DNA of 64,000 nt, taken from contig OZ253669.1 of the NCBI GenBank assembly GCA_965263375.1, positions 186,001 to 250,000 of the forward strand. Reading direction: 5' to 3'. The notes under the pieces are model-generated. The model worked only from the letters and a program-made list of their open reading frames with translations. It made no database searches and had not been told where the DNA came from. Position 1 is the first letter of the stretch. Each line of letters opens with the position of its first letter. A program made the translations under genes and the position numbers. The DNA is from JAJFFW01 sp965263375. Its GTDB lineage: Bacteria > Pseudomonadota > Alphaproteobacteria > Caulobacterales > Parvularculaceae. Below, one piece after another: positions 43,488-52,375 of the stretch.

Positions 43488-44155
43488 AGCGTTCAAAGAA
43501 CCGCCGCGGACTTTCAACTGAAGATGCGACCCTCTGGCGGGGCGTTACAAAAACAGTCCGGCCTATTCACAATGCCGCGGCGTCCAATGCGTTACCCGGC
43601 GCCTCGCCCAGTGCAGCAGGCGCTTCAACAATGGAAAAGCTATTAAAAAGCGCGGGATCAAAAAAAGGTCCGACCAGCGGAACAACCAAAAAATATGCCC
43701 AGCAAAAAAGGGCGCCGGCGCGTTCATTTGCGGCGCATGGAAACACAACCGTCGCTAAACAATCACCGGTTGGCGCTGGTGATCCGCGTCTTGATCGCCG
43801 CGCGGCGCGCCGACGCGTGCCAATTGAACGGACCTTAGACTTGCATGGATTAACGCAAGCCGCCGCCCAGAGCCGCCTTTCTACTTTTATAAAGGACGCC
43901 TATGCCTCTGGCTTGCGATGTGTACTGGTCGTTACCGGCAAGGGCGGGCTGGTGCATGCATCTCATATTTACGATGCGCCGACAGATGATGACCCATTTT
44001 GGGGGGGCAAGTCCAAAGGTGTCTTACGCCGTAATTTTCCTGATTGGGTCAGCGCGCCTGGCTTGCGCCCGTTGATCGCGCGGGTCGCGCCAGCCCACCA
44101 AAAAGACGGCGGTGCGGGCGCGTGGTATGTCTTTTTAAAGCGGAATGACCACTAG
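43484..44155 (+). CDS. Smr-domain protein
   Basis: A 223-residue protein with a disordered, Ala/Gly/Lys-rich first half. A C-terminal Smr domain (about 115-220) reads RTLDLHGLTQAAAQSRLSTF, then VVTGKGG, and ends with GGAGAWYVFLKR. Smr domains bind or cut nucleic acids; LDLHG and T-G-K-G are its two key motifs. A GTG start overlaps the mltA stop (GTGA), so translation is coupled. A hairpin at 44187-44205 lies downstream but lacks a T-run. Confidence 0.88.
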   Translation: MKRSKNRRGLSTEDATLWRGVTKTVRPIHNAAASNALPGASPSAAGASTMEKLLKSAGSKKGPTSGTTKKYAQQKRAPARSFAAHGNTTVAKQSPVGAGDPRLDRRAARRRVPIERTLDLHGLTQAAAQSRLSTFIKDAYASGLRCVLVVTGKGGLVHASHIYDAPTDDDPFWGGKSKGVLRRNFPDWVSAPGLRPLIARVAPAHQKDGGAGAWYVFLKRNDH

Positions 44156-44274
44156 AATGTCGCAAATCGGGCGATATGCTCAGCCAAGCTAAGGGTTTAT
44201 TGAACCCTTAACCATGATCTGAACGGGCAATGTAAGGCGAAAAGTTCCTTCAGTGTGATAAGCACACTAAAGGC

Positions 44275-45852
44275 TTACATCATTGTGCGCCAGATATATA
44301 AAGCGGCGCCGACAAGAGCGACCAACATTAGATAGAACAAGACGCGCGATAGGCGAATAAACATCGTCTCGCCAAAGTCTTTCGCCCAAGCAACGAAAGC
44401 TTCGTTCCACCAGCGGCGTGGTTTGTGACGCGGCAATTGCGCTTTGTCATATGGCATTACGGCCATGATGGACACGCCGCGGTTTTTCCAGCGTTGGAAG
44501 GCTTTTTTCATCGCGCCGTTTACGACAGAGCCGCGCAAACGCCGGGAAAACATTGTGGCCGGATTATATTCAAAATCATCCGCCGTAAATTCAACATCCA
44601 AGATGACGGGGGCTGGTGTTGACCCTTCACTGTCTTCATCCATGCGAACAACTGTATGGCGTACGCCATAGTTGCGCAGGAAGTTTTCAACATCCCCGAT
44701 CGAGGCGGCGCTGCCGTCGCGGCGGAAGCGCATAAGAACGCGCACGCCGCCCTCTTCTTCCAGGCCGGACATTGAATGCGCAACAGCACGGGCGCGGCGG
44801 ACCCAATAGCGAGTCTTAGCGTCAGTGGTGCGGTACGCGTCGTCGAACAGCGTATGGTCGACATTGGATTGGACGACCATAAAGCGCGTTTTACCGGGCT
44901 CGCTGTCTTCCATATCCGGGTCGATAATGATGTACTCGCTAGAGCGGTCCGCAACTTCAAACGGCAAGATAACGCCATAAAGGCCCTTGGTTTGTGCTGC
45001 GCCGTTCATCGCGCTCACATAATGGGCGTCGCCGGTTGATGGATTGAAGTATGTGTTGACCATGCGGTCTGGGTTCAGCGTGCTGCGTGACATTCGGGCG
45101 AATTCACGGTGCGGTTCAACCGTATCGCGCATCTCTCTAAATTCGACGCCAGCGCCGCGAAGCCCGTCTAGCTTTGACTTACACCGCAGGGTTGCATCGG
45201 TATCGCCATAAACCATTTCCAAGCGATCGCGCAGGATCATTTGAGTGCTTTGGTTGATAACGAGACCGCTGCGGTTCATCTCGCCGCCATGCTCGCTATC
45301 ATAATTGAAGATGTCTTCGCGATTGCTGTTTGACCCCCACTTGGTGCGGCCATTCGCTAAAAGCGCGGAAAGACTTGAATTTGGATGCGCCGATTGCGCG
45401 ATTTCCAACACTTGGCTTTCGTGAACAGCCAGACACAGCTGATCATTTGCTTCGACTTGATCAACGCCCCGCAGCTGCGAAAGGTTCGCCATGGCGCGCA
45501 TTGTTTCAAAGTCATAGCCAGAATAAGGGCTATAGAACGGCACCACAGCATAATCGGCGCTGCCAGCTTTAACCGCCATAAGCGCTTGTTCTTTGGTGCG
45601 CAGCGGCTGACGCTGGGTGTCGCTAAAGCAGAATTTATCAGCCGAACTGGCGTGAACGCTTAATTCCCGCTCCGTTCGCATTCTTGCAACAGCACTGGCC
45701 CCGCCATCAGCGATGCCTTCGCGTTTTGCGCGTCCAACTAAATTGCCAACCGCCTGATAGCCAAAACCATACTCTTCGCCTGTAAAGGCGATTCGCGGTT
45801 TCTTGCGATTATCGGCTTTGTTCTTACCGGTAAAAATAGATCCGTCCGCCAT
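44275..45852 (-). CDS. Membrane-anchored prephenate-dehydratase-like protein with ACT domain
   Basis: A 525-residue protein. The first about 310 residues look like a divergent prephenate dehydratase: KPRIAFTGEEYGFGYQAVGN, SADYAVVPFYSPYSGYDFE, QLCLAV and the late KTRFMVVQ, which holds the Thr-Arg-Phe triad of true PDTs. An ACT-like region follows (about 350-430; VRVLMRFRRDGSAASIGD). The end is a transmembrane helix (VLFYLMLVALVGAALYIW), unknown in ordinary PheA. Insertions are frequent (e.g. 130-250). Whether it makes phenylpyruvate is doubtful. An upstream TTG (45870) with AAGGGG before it is an alternative start. It is a stand-alone gene. Confidence 0.6.
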   Translation of the reverse strand: MADGSIFTGKNKADNRKKPRIAFTGEEYGFGYQAVGNLVGRAKREGIADGGASAVARMRTERELSVHASSADKFCFSDTQRQPLRTKEQALMAVKAGSADYAVVPFYSPYSGYDFETMRAMANLSQLRGVDQVEANDQLCLAVHESQVLEIAQSAHPNSSLSALLANGRTKWGSNSNREDIFNYDSEHGGEMNRSGLVINQSTQMILRDRLEMVYGDTDATLRCKSKLDGLRGAGVEFREMRDTVEPHREFARMSRSTLNPDRMVNTYFNPSTGDAHYVSAMNGAAQTKGLYGVILPFEVADRSSEYIIIDPDMEDSEPGKTRFMVVQSNVDHTLFDDAYRTTDAKTRYWVRRARAVAHSMSGLEEEGGVRVLMRFRRDGSAASIGDVENFLRNYGVRHTVVRMDEDSEGSTPAPVILDVEFTADDFEYNPATMFSRRLRGSVVNGAMKKAFQRWKNRGVSIMAVMPYDKAQLPRHKPRRWWNEAFVAWAKDFGETMFIRLSRVLFYLMLVALVGAALYIWRTMM

Positions 45853-45970
45853 GTTTGCGGCCCCACTCAAAAGTTCCCCTTAACCTTAAGGGATAGGTTA
45901 ACCCGCAAAGCGACAAAAACAAAGCCTGAATGAAGGTTCTTTGTGGCGCAGCGGCAACGTTTCTTACGAA

Positions 45971-47275
45971 TTACAGGATATATTTGGACAGATCTGTGTT
46001 CTTGGTCACATCAGCCAAGCATTCATTTACATAAGCCGCGTCAATTTGCACCGTTTCGCCGCTGCGATCGGAGGCGCTGAAGGAAATTTCATCCAGCACT
46101 TTTTCAATAATTGTGGCGAGGCGGCGTGCGCCGATATTCTCAACATTGGCGTTCACTTCAGCAGCGGCGTCCGCCAGGGCGTCAATTCCATCTTCGGTAA
46201 AGTCTAGGGTTACGCCCTCTGTCGCCATCAGGGCGGCATATTGCTTTAAAAGGCTTGATTCCGGCTCAATTAAGATGCGCTTGAAGTCATCGCGTGTCAG
46301 TGCGTCCAGTTCTACGCGAATTGGCAAGCGACCCTGCAATTCAGGCAGCAAATCAGCCGGCTTTGAAAGATGAAAGGCGCCGGAGGCGACAAACAAGATA
46401 TGGTCGGTTTTTACGGGGCCATATTTGGTGGAAACCGTTGCGCCTTCTATTAAAGGCAAAAGATCACGTTGGACGCCCTCGCGGGAAACGTCCGCCCCTG
46501 AGCGTTCGGCGCCGCGGGCGACTTTGTCGATTTCATCAATAAAAACAATGCCGTCATTCTCCGTAAGCGCCACCGCGTCACGGTTCACCGCTTCCTCGTC
46601 GAGAAGCTTGTCGCTTTCCTCGGCCATTAATGGCTCATAGGCGTCCTTGACTTTAATTTTGCGGCGTTTTCCCGGTCCCGCGAAACCTTTGCCCAAAATA
46701 TCCGATAGGTTGATCATGCCAACCTGTGCGCCGGGCATGCCTGGAATTTCAAAGCTTGGGGCGGCCCCCCCAGTTTCACGGAGTTCGATCTCAATCTCGC
46801 GCTCATCAAGTTCGCCGCTACGTAGTTTTTCGCGGAAGCTTTCTTTTGTTTTTTCCCCTGCTTCACCGACAAGCGCTTCAAGAACGCGCTCCTCCGCGGC
46901 TGTTTCGGCGCGGGTTTTGACATCCTCGCGCATTTTATCCCGCACCAACCCAACAGCGATTTCCATAAGGTCGCGAACGATGGAATCGACATCACGGCCG
47001 ACATAGCCAACTTCAGTAAACTTGGTGGCTTCAACTTTTAAGAATGGCGCAGCGGCGAGTTTTGCAAGTCGGCGGGAGATTTCCGTTTTGCCGACCCCTG
47101 TCGGCCCGATCATCAAAATGTTTTTCGGGGTGATCTCTTCGCGCATTGCTCCTTCAACCTGACGGCGGCGCCACCGGTTGCGCAGTGCAATAGCGACAGC
47201 GCGCTTAGCGGCTTTCTGGCCGATGATAAAGCGATCAAGCTCGGAAACGATTTCGCGCGGCGAAAAATCAGACAT
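45971..47275 (-). CDS. hslU: HslU ATPase subunit of the HslVU protease
   Basis: A 434-residue AAA+ unfoldase. Walker A is MIGPTGVGKTEISRRLAKLA, and the pore motif is VGYVGRD. Walker B is IVFIDEIDKVA, sensor 1 lies in FVASGAFHLSKPADLLPELQ, and sensor 2 is in ENIGARRLATIIEKVLDEI. The C-terminal tail S-K-Y-I-L inserts into HslV for activation. It normally sits directly downstream of hslV. Here an M20 peptidase gene on the opposite strand lies between them. Confidence 0.95.
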   Translation of the reverse strand: MSDFSPREIVSELDRFIIGQKAAKRAVAIALRNRWRRRQVEGAMREEITPKNILMIGPTGVGKTEISRRLAKLAAAPFLKVEATKFTEVGYVGRDVDSIVRDLMEIAVGLVRDKMREDVKTRAETAAEERVLEALVGEAGEKTKESFREKLRSGELDEREIEIELRETGGAAPSFEIPGMPGAQVGMINLSDILGKGFAGPGKRRKIKVKDAYEPLMAEESDKLLDEEAVNRDAVALTENDGIVFIDEIDKVARGAERSGADVSREGVQRDLLPLIEGATVSTKYGPVKTDHILFVASGAFHLSKPADLLPELQGRLPIRVELDALTRDDFKRILIEPESSLLKQYAALMATEGVTLDFTEDGIDALADAAAEVNANVENIGARRLATIIEKVLDEISFSASDRSGETVQIDAAYVNECLADVTKNTDLSKYIL

Positions 47276-47518
47276 TCAATCATACCTTCTCATTCTTGAG
47301 CTTTGGGTGGGCATCTATAAAGCCGCAAACTGGTTGGTCGCCATATCGAATGCCTATTTACTGGGGCGATTGGCTGGCGACATACTTGAAGTGGAAGCGG
47401 GCTGTATTTGGTTCAAGCTCTAAAGCAGGTACATGTATAGTGCGCAGGGCGTAGGTAAAACCCCTTTTGCATGTGAATTTGTCTTTACCGAAAACCGATT
47501 TTGAAAGGTTTTTTTACG

Positions 47519-49054
47519 ATGGCCCGTCACCAGCGATTGTCTATTTCACCCCTCAACGGTTCTAAGGGGCGGTTTGCCTTGATCGGCGTTGGCGCAACGC
47601 TGTTACTTGCCTTTGCCGTTGTATTTTTTCGTGTCTTACTATTGCCGTCCCCAGCCGACCCAAATGCAATGGGGCCAGCCATTGACAATAAGGTTGCACG
47701 GCAGGCCGCCGTCAATCTGTCCCAGGCAATCCGCTACCAGACTATTTCTTGGGGCCGCGAACATCCGCAAAAAGCGGCCGCTTCTAAAGCTGAGATGATT
47801 GCGTTTCATGACTTTCTGGAAGAGACCTATCCGGCCTTCCACCGAATGGTCCAACGCCGCGTCATTGGCGAACAGTCACTTATCTATGTTTGGAGAGTTG
47901 ATGCACCCGCCGGATTGGGTGATGCAAGCAACACCCGCCCTGTCGCCCTCGCCGCCCATATGGATGTCGTCCCGATAAATCCCGGCACGGCGGATCAATG
48001 GATCCAGCCGCCATTTGAAGGCATTATCGCAGACGGCGCCATATGGGGGCGCGGCGCCCTTGATGATAAGGGCTCGCTTATTGCGATATTGGAGGCTGCT
48101 GAAGGCCTTATTGAGGCTGGGTTTCAGCCACGGAGAGATATTTATTTTCTATTTGGCCATGATGAAGAAGTTTTAGGGGCTGAGGGCGCTGGTGAAATTA
48201 CCAAGCTCTTAAAGCAAGAGGGGGTTCAGTTTGAATGGATCCTTGATGAAGGTTCCGCCACGGTAAAGGATGTCTTGCCCGGTGTGGACGGCCGGGTTGC
48301 ACTGATTTCAATCGCGGAAAAAGGCAGTTTAAATCTTGAGCTGACAGTGAACCATGAAGGCGGTCATTCCTCCGCGCCGGGAAAGGAAACGGCGGTCAGT
48401 ATTTTGGCGGCGGCCATTGCTAGGGTGTCGCAAAACCCTCCCGTGCAAAAGATTGATGGCGCATTGGGCGAGCTTTTAACAACCCTCGCCCCTGAGACGC
48501 CCCTCGCCCAACGGATCGCCCTTGCTAATTTATGGCTTACCGGCGGGCTCTTAAAAGAGCCCCTTTCCAAATCGCCAGCGATTGCCGCAATGATGGGCAC
48601 GACCACCGCGCCAACAATTTTTCGGGCAGGCTCGAAAGTAAATGTTCTACCACAAGAAGCGCGCGCCGTTATTAATTTCCGCCTCCATCCAAGAGATAAC
48701 GCAGCGGATATTAAAGCGCGCATCCTTCGCATGATTGATGACCCGCGGGTAAAGGTGCGCTCCTTTGATGTGCGCGAGCCCAGTTCTGTATCAACGGTTG
48801 ATGGCGAGGGTTTTAAGTTAATTGATAGCGCCCTGCGCAACGTTCATGGGGAGATTATCGTTGCGCCCTCGATGACAATCGCGGGCACAGATCTCTTTCA
48901 CTACAGCAAAATTGCAGATGACGCGTATCGATATGTGCCGTTTGTGATGACGCCGCGCGATATTGCACGCATTCATGGTGATAACGAGAAGATCTCGATC
49001 GAAAACCTAGCGCGCGGCGTGATGTTTTATGAGGCCTTGCTGGGCGGTTTGTAA
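47519..49054 (+). CDS. M20 family carboxypeptidase (PM20D1-like)
   Basis: A 511-residue peptidase with a hydrophobic N-terminal anchor (LIGVGATLLLAFAVVFFRVL). It has the two-metal M20 fold: LAAHMDVVP (first ligand His and Asp) and GRGALDDKG. The catalytic Glu is in F-G-H-D-E-E-V-L-G, and another metal Glu in WILDEGSA. H-E-G-G-H-S-S comes before the dimerisation domain. A C-terminal G-T-D-L-F-H-Y carries the last ligand. The anchored, 500-residue form resembles PM20D1 and carboxypeptidase S. The start is ATG 47519 with AAAGG upstream. It lies between hslU and hslV on the opposite strand. Confidence 0.88.
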   Translation: MARHQRLSISPLNGSKGRFALIGVGATLLLAFAVVFFRVLLLPSPADPNAMGPAIDNKVARQAAVNLSQAIRYQTISWGREHPQKAAASKAEMIAFHDFLEETYPAFHRMVQRRVIGEQSLIYVWRVDAPAGLGDASNTRPVALAAHMDVVPINPGTADQWIQPPFEGIIADGAIWGRGALDDKGSLIAILEAAEGLIEAGFQPRRDIYFLFGHDEEVLGAEGAGEITKLLKQEGVQFEWILDEGSATVKDVLPGVDGRVALISIAEKGSLNLELTVNHEGGHSSAPGKETAVSILAAAIARVSQNPPVQKIDGALGELLTTLAPETPLAQRIALANLWLTGGLLKEPLSKSPAIAAMMGTTTAPTIFRAGSKVNVLPQEARAVINFRLHPRDNAADIKARILRMIDDPRVKVRSFDVREPSSVSTVDGEGFKLIDSALRNVHGEIIVAPSMTIAGTDLFHYSKIADDAYRYVPFVMTPRDIARIHGDNEKISIENLARGVMFYEALLGGL

Positions 49055-49069
49055 GCGTAAATTGTGGAA

Positions 49070-49630
49070 TTATTCGCCAAGGGTTTCCAGCGTCAATGAA
49101 TGGTTGGTGTAAACGCAAATGTCGCCCGCGATCCCCATCGCTTTGCGCACAATGTCTGGCGCGCTAAGGTCTGTCTCAGCAACGAGCGCGAGCGCCGCCG
49201 CCCGTGCGTAATCGCCGCCTGAGCCGATAGCGGCGACGTCATTGGTGGGTTCAAGAACATCGCCAAGACCAGTAACCGTTAGGGTCACATCTTTATCGGC
49301 GACGATTAACATCGCCTCTAATCGCCGTAAGTAACGGTCTGTGCGCCAATCTTTGGCAAGCTCGACACAGGCGCGTGTTAGTTGGCCGCGATATTGTTCC
49401 AGTTTGCTTTCCAGTCGCTCAAGCAAGGTAAAAGCATCTGCGGTGCCGCCAGCAAAACCTGCAATAACAGAGCCGTCGCCAATAGGGCGTACTTTGCGGG
49501 CGTCGCCTTTTACAACTGTCTTATCAAGGCTCACCTGCCCGTCCCCGCCAATAGCAACCATATTCCCCCGCCGCACCGCTAAGATTGTCGTTCCATGCAT
49601 TTGCGGTGTTGCAGAAGCGTTTGTCGTCAT
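49070..49630 (-). CDS. hslV: HslV peptidase subunit of the HslVU protease
   Basis: A 186-residue proteasome-related Thr protease that forms a double hexamer capped by HslU. The catalytic Thr is in HGTTILAVRRGN after a short leader of about 12 residues, as in other alphaproteobacteria. The Asp/Lys pair lies in IGGDGQVSLDKTVVKGDARK. The G-F-A-G-G-T-A-D-A-F block and the C-terminal IAGDICVYTNH are standard. It is on the same strand as hslU but 1.8 kb away, with the M20 gene (15 bases beyond its end) in between. Confidence 0.95.
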   Translation of the reverse strand: MTTNASATPQMHGTTILAVRRGNMVAIGGDGQVSLDKTVVKGDARKVRPIGDGSVIAGFAGGTADAFTLLERLESKLEQYRGQLTRACVELAKDWRTDRYLRRLEAMLIVADKDVTLTVTGLGDVLEPTNDVAAIGSGGDYARAAALALVAETDLSAPDIVRKAMGIAGDICVYTNHSLTLETLGE

Positions 49631-49938
49631 GATGTTTTAAGCCTTTATTATTTTAGATAGTCGCCAGCGTTTATATACGAGGCCGTGCCAAGAGAACGCC
49701 AGTATTAAATTCACGGGCGCGCAAATAATGCCCCTTTGGGGCCATATTTGTGGACATTCGGTTTCTTATGGCCCCTTTTTCTTATGCACCGATTATTTCT
49801 CATGCGTTGATTATTTTAATTCACTATGTGGTTTACGCCTGAAAAATTCCCTTTATTTATGCGCATGCATAGGTGTGTTTTATCTATTCGTGTGCGTCCT
49901 TCTTGAGATATCTCATTTAACAGTTAGGAAACTGAACC
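49631..49938. other. Intergenic region hslV to small secreted protein
   Basis: About 308 A+T-rich bases with no supported gene. A long frame here (49728 onward) is Cys/Phe-rich and runs into the following gene in another frame, so it is a shadow. The region contains the start signals of hslV on its left and of the small secreted protein on its right. No hairpin terminator is evident. Confidence 0.4.
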
Positions 49939-50190
49939 ATGAAAAAACTTCTTCTTGCTGGCGTTTTCGCCATTTCTTCTGTTGCGCCTGCTTTCGCGGG
50001 CGATCTGCTTGCTGCGTGTGAGGCATATGCTGCTGAAAGCGGCGAGGATGCTTCGGCTTGTGCTTGCATTGTTGATCAAGCTTCTGGCAATGATGCTGTG
50101 ACGGCTGAACTGCTTGCTGTTTCATCTGAGGCAGACCTTGAAACGCTAAGCGAAGAGGCGACGGCTGTTCTCGCTGCTTGCGAAAGCTAA
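49939..50190 (+). CDS. Small exported cysteine protein, copy 1
   Basis: An 83-residue protein with a signal peptide (MKKLLLAGVFAISSVAPAFA, cleavage after Ala20). The mature acidic protein has four cysteines at 27, 41, 43 and 81 in a C–CxC–C pattern, which probably form two disulfides in the periplasm. The rest is Ala/Glu/Ser-rich and helical-looking. It is not recognised as a named family. It is paralogous to the gene at 50566. It is followed by a terminator, so it is a monocistronic unit. Confidence 0.7.
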   Translation: MKKLLLAGVFAISSVAPAFAGDLLAACEAYAAESGEDASACACIVDQASGNDAVTAELLAVSSEADLETLSEEATAVLAACES

Positions 50191-50565
50191 GCGCTAAAGC
50201 CTTTATTTTATGGCGGCGTCCTGCGCGATGGGGCGCCGTTTTATTTTCTGGCCGCCGATGAGGTACTCGGCGCGCTACCCTCAATTCTAGATTTAATGAA
50301 ATTATCGTAACGCTGACAGTGTCTTCCCAAATTTGGGGGGGCTTTCGCTTTTTTTCTGCAGCTCGTTAGATTGACGGGGGCAAAATTTTTGCGTCTTCTA
50401 TTGCCGGTTGCGTAAATCAAGTGCCCTCGGGCGGTCCAAGTTGGATAATCCAATCACAAGGAATTTCTTGACGATGAAAGCGAAATACAGCCCGTTCAAG
50501 CGAGCTGTCTGTGAGCGTATTATCTAATTTTTCAAAAAATTTTTCTTAGATTTAGGGAGACTATT
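50191..50565. other. Intergenic region between the two paralogues
   Basis: This 375-base stretch holds the terminator at 50214-50247. It also has a short open frame (MKAKYSPFKRAVCERII, 50474-50527) preceded by AAGGA, too short to call. The second paralogue's leader follows. The two genes thus have separate promoters despite their duplication. Confidence 0.4.
50214..50247 (+). terminator. Rho-independent terminator of small secreted protein 1
   Basis: An 8-bp stem (50214-50221 with 50231-50238, one T-G pair) is followed by TTTTATTTT. It lies 23 bases after the stop codon. Confidence 0.85.
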
Positions 50566-50814
50566 GTGAAAAAACTTCTTCTTGCTGGCGTATTCGCCGT
50601 TTCTTCAGTTGCGCCTGCGTTCGCTGGCGATGTTCAAGCTCATTGTGAAGCTTACCAGGCAGAGCATGGCGGTGAAGCAAGTTGTTCCTGCCTTGCAGAA
50701 CAAGTGGCTGGAGATGATGCTTTAACGGCTGAAATCCTTGCAATTTCCACGCCTTCAGATGTCGAAGCGGCAAGCGACGCTGTAAAAGCAGCCGCCGAGG
50801 CTTGTGCAGCTTAA
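50566..50814 (+). CDS. Small exported cysteine protein, copy 2
   Basis: An 82-residue protein that starts with GTG preceded by AGGGAGA. The signal peptide (MKKLLLAGVFAVSSVAPAFA) is almost identical to that of copy 1, also at DNA level. The mature part is more diverged but keeps the cysteine frame at 27, 40, 42 and 80. The C-E-A-Y and L-T-A-E-I-L-A pattern is shared. No function is known. It is followed by a strong terminator, and precedes hisH. Confidence 0.7.
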   Translation: MKKLLLAGVFAVSSVAPAFAGDVQAHCEAYQAEHGGEASCSCLAEQVAGDDALTAEILAISTPSDVEAASDAVKAAAEACAA

Positions 50815-50840
50815 GCTGAAAACCAGATATATTTTGAGTG

Positions 50841-50875
50841 CGGCGCCTTGTTTGTAAGGCGCCGTTTTCTTTTTT
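50841..50875 (+). terminator. Rho-independent terminator of small secreted protein 2
   Basis: A perfect 9-bp stem (50841-50849 with 50856-50864) with a 6-base loop is followed by TTTTCTTTTTT. It separates the small gene from the his operon. Confidence 0.92.
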
Positions 50876-50900
50876 GCTGAGCAGCCTATAACCCCAAGCC

Positions 50901-51545
50901 ATGGATGATTTAATAACGATAGTTGACTATGGCTCTGGCAATTTGCGCTCTGTTCAAAAAGCGTTAGAGCGCGCGTCGGCGGAGCAAGACTTTTCCTGCA
51001 AAGTGTTGGTGACCGCCGACCGGGCTGAGGTCGCGCGAGCAGACCGGGTGGTTCTTCCCGGCGTTGGCGCCTTTGCCGCTTGCCGCCAAGGCCTGCTGGA
51101 CTTGGATAAAATGATCGAGACTTTGCAAGAAGTTGTTTTTGAAAAAAAACGTCCATTTCTGGGCATTTGTGTCGGGATGCAACTTCTCGCCAGCCGCGGT
51201 CATGAATTTGGCGAAGCGCCTGGTTTGGACTGGATTGGGGGGGATATTCGTCGTTTTGACCTACCCCATCAGTTTCGTGTGCCGCATATCGGCTGGAACG
51301 AAGTGAGCGCGGTGAACGATCACCCTGTGTTCCAATCGGTTAAAGGCGGCGCTTATTACTTCGTGCACTCTTTTCATTTTGATCCCGAAAATAAATCCGA
51401 CGTAGCTGCGGTTTGCGACTATGGCGGCCCCTTTGTGGCTGCTGTGGCCCGTGACAATATGGTTGGCGTGCAATTCCACCCGGAAAAAAGCCAAGACGCC
51501 GGCATTGCTTTCCTAAAAGATTTTCTCAACTGGCGGCCTGAATGA
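50901..51545 (+). CDS. hisH: Imidazole glycerol phosphate synthase, glutaminase subunit
   Basis: A 214-residue class I glutamine amidotransferase that supplies ammonia to HisF. The N-terminus ITIVDYGSGNLRSVQKALER is diagnostic. The nucleophile Cys is in F-L-G-I-C-V-G-M-Q-L-L, and the His-Glu pair in VQFHPEKSQDAGI. It is the first gene of the visible his cluster and overlaps hisA by 4 bases. The partner hisF lies 2.5 kb downstream, separated by hisA and a CHAD-protein gene. Confidence 0.95.
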   Translation: MDDLITIVDYGSGNLRSVQKALERASAEQDFSCKVLVTADRAEVARADRVVLPGVGAFAACRQGLLDLDKMIETLQEVVFEKKRPFLGICVGMQLLASRGHEFGEAPGLDWIGGDIRRFDLPHQFRVPHIGWNEVSAVNDHPVFQSVKGGAYYFVHSFHFDPENKSDVAAVCDYGGPFVAAVARDNMVGVQFHPEKSQDAGIAFLKDFLNWRPE

Positions 51546-52285
51546 CAGCTTTACCTCCCCTCACCCTTTATCCAGCCATTGACTTAAAAGGCGGCAAATG
51601 TGTGCGTTTGCTCCATGGGGAAATGGACCAAGCCACAACATATAATGATGATCCCGCCAATCAGGCGCGTTTGTTTACTGAGGTTGGGTTTTCCAAACTT
51701 CATATTGTTGACCTTGATGGCGCATTTTCGGGCCAGGCAGAAAACGCCGATGCGGTTTCCGCGATATTGGCGGCAAGCGGCGCCACGTGCCAGCTTGGGG
51801 GCGGTATTCGCAAAATGGCTGATGTCGAATTTTGGCTTTCTCGTGGACTTTCACGCGTAATTTTAGGCACGGCGGCGGTGCGTGATCCGGCTTTTGTGAA
51901 GGAAGCCGCCGCCGCCTTCCCCGGTTCCATTGCTGTGGGTGTCGACGCCAAGAATGGTGAAGCAATGACAGACGGCTGGGCGAAAAGCGGTGGAACCAGC
52001 GCCATAGATATCGGGAAAATGTATGAAGATCAGGGAGTTGCCTGTCTCATCTATACCGATATTGGCCGCGACGGCGCCTTGACCGGCGTGAACTTAGAAG
52101 CGACGATCGCACTAGCACAAGCGGTGGCGATCCCTGTTGTGGCGTCGGGCGGTGTTGCATCTGTTGATGATGTGCGCGCTTTAGCTGCGGCGCGTCCGTT
52201 AATTGAAGGCGTGATCATTGGACGTGCGCTCTATGACGGGCGTATAGATCCGAAAGAGGCGATTTCGGCATCGCAACGACCCTGA
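51542..52285 (+). CDS. hisA: ProFAR isomerase (phosphoribosylformimino-AICAR-P isomerase)
   Basis: A 247-residue (beta/alpha)8 enzyme, the fourth step of histidine synthesis. The substrate end is in LYPAIDLKGGKCVRL (general-base Asp). CQLGGGIRK and VASGGVASVDDV are the two phosphate-binding loops, with YTDIGRDGALTG carrying the second acid. Length is normal. ATGA overlap with hisH couples their translation. Confidence 0.95.
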   Translation: MTALPPLTLYPAIDLKGGKCVRLLHGEMDQATTYNDDPANQARLFTEVGFSKLHIVDLDGAFSGQAENADAVSAILAASGATCQLGGGIRKMADVEFWLSRGLSRVILGTAAVRDPAFVKEAAAAFPGSIAVGVDAKNGEAMTDGWAKSGGTSAIDIGKMYEDQGVACLIYTDIGRDGALTGVNLEATIALAQAVAIPVVASGGVASVDDVRALAAARPLIEGVIIGRALYDGRIDPKEAISASQRP

Positions 52286-52375
52286 TCGCGTAAGGCGTTG
52301 AGTATACTGACACTGCCTGTAATGGCGGACCGACTATAAATTGGGGTGTTGTAGAAGCGGGTAAAGGCGGGGGGC

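Noticed and set aside
44187..44205. AAGGGTT/AACCCTT hairpin after smr
   Set aside because: No T-run follows, so a terminator is not supported.
45878..45903. Paired TTAA motifs near the PDT-like gene as a CtrA box
   Set aside because: Spacing between TTAA motifs is 8, not the 7 required by the CtrA consensus.
49728..50021. 97-codon Cys/Phe-rich frame
   Set aside because: It overlaps the start of the small secreted protein in another frame, has no ribosome binding site and unlikely composition, so it is a shadow.
50474..50527. Short frame MKAKYSPFKRAVCERII resembling a terminase small-subunit N-terminus
   Set aside because: Only 17 codons, no phage context; similarity of this length can be chance.
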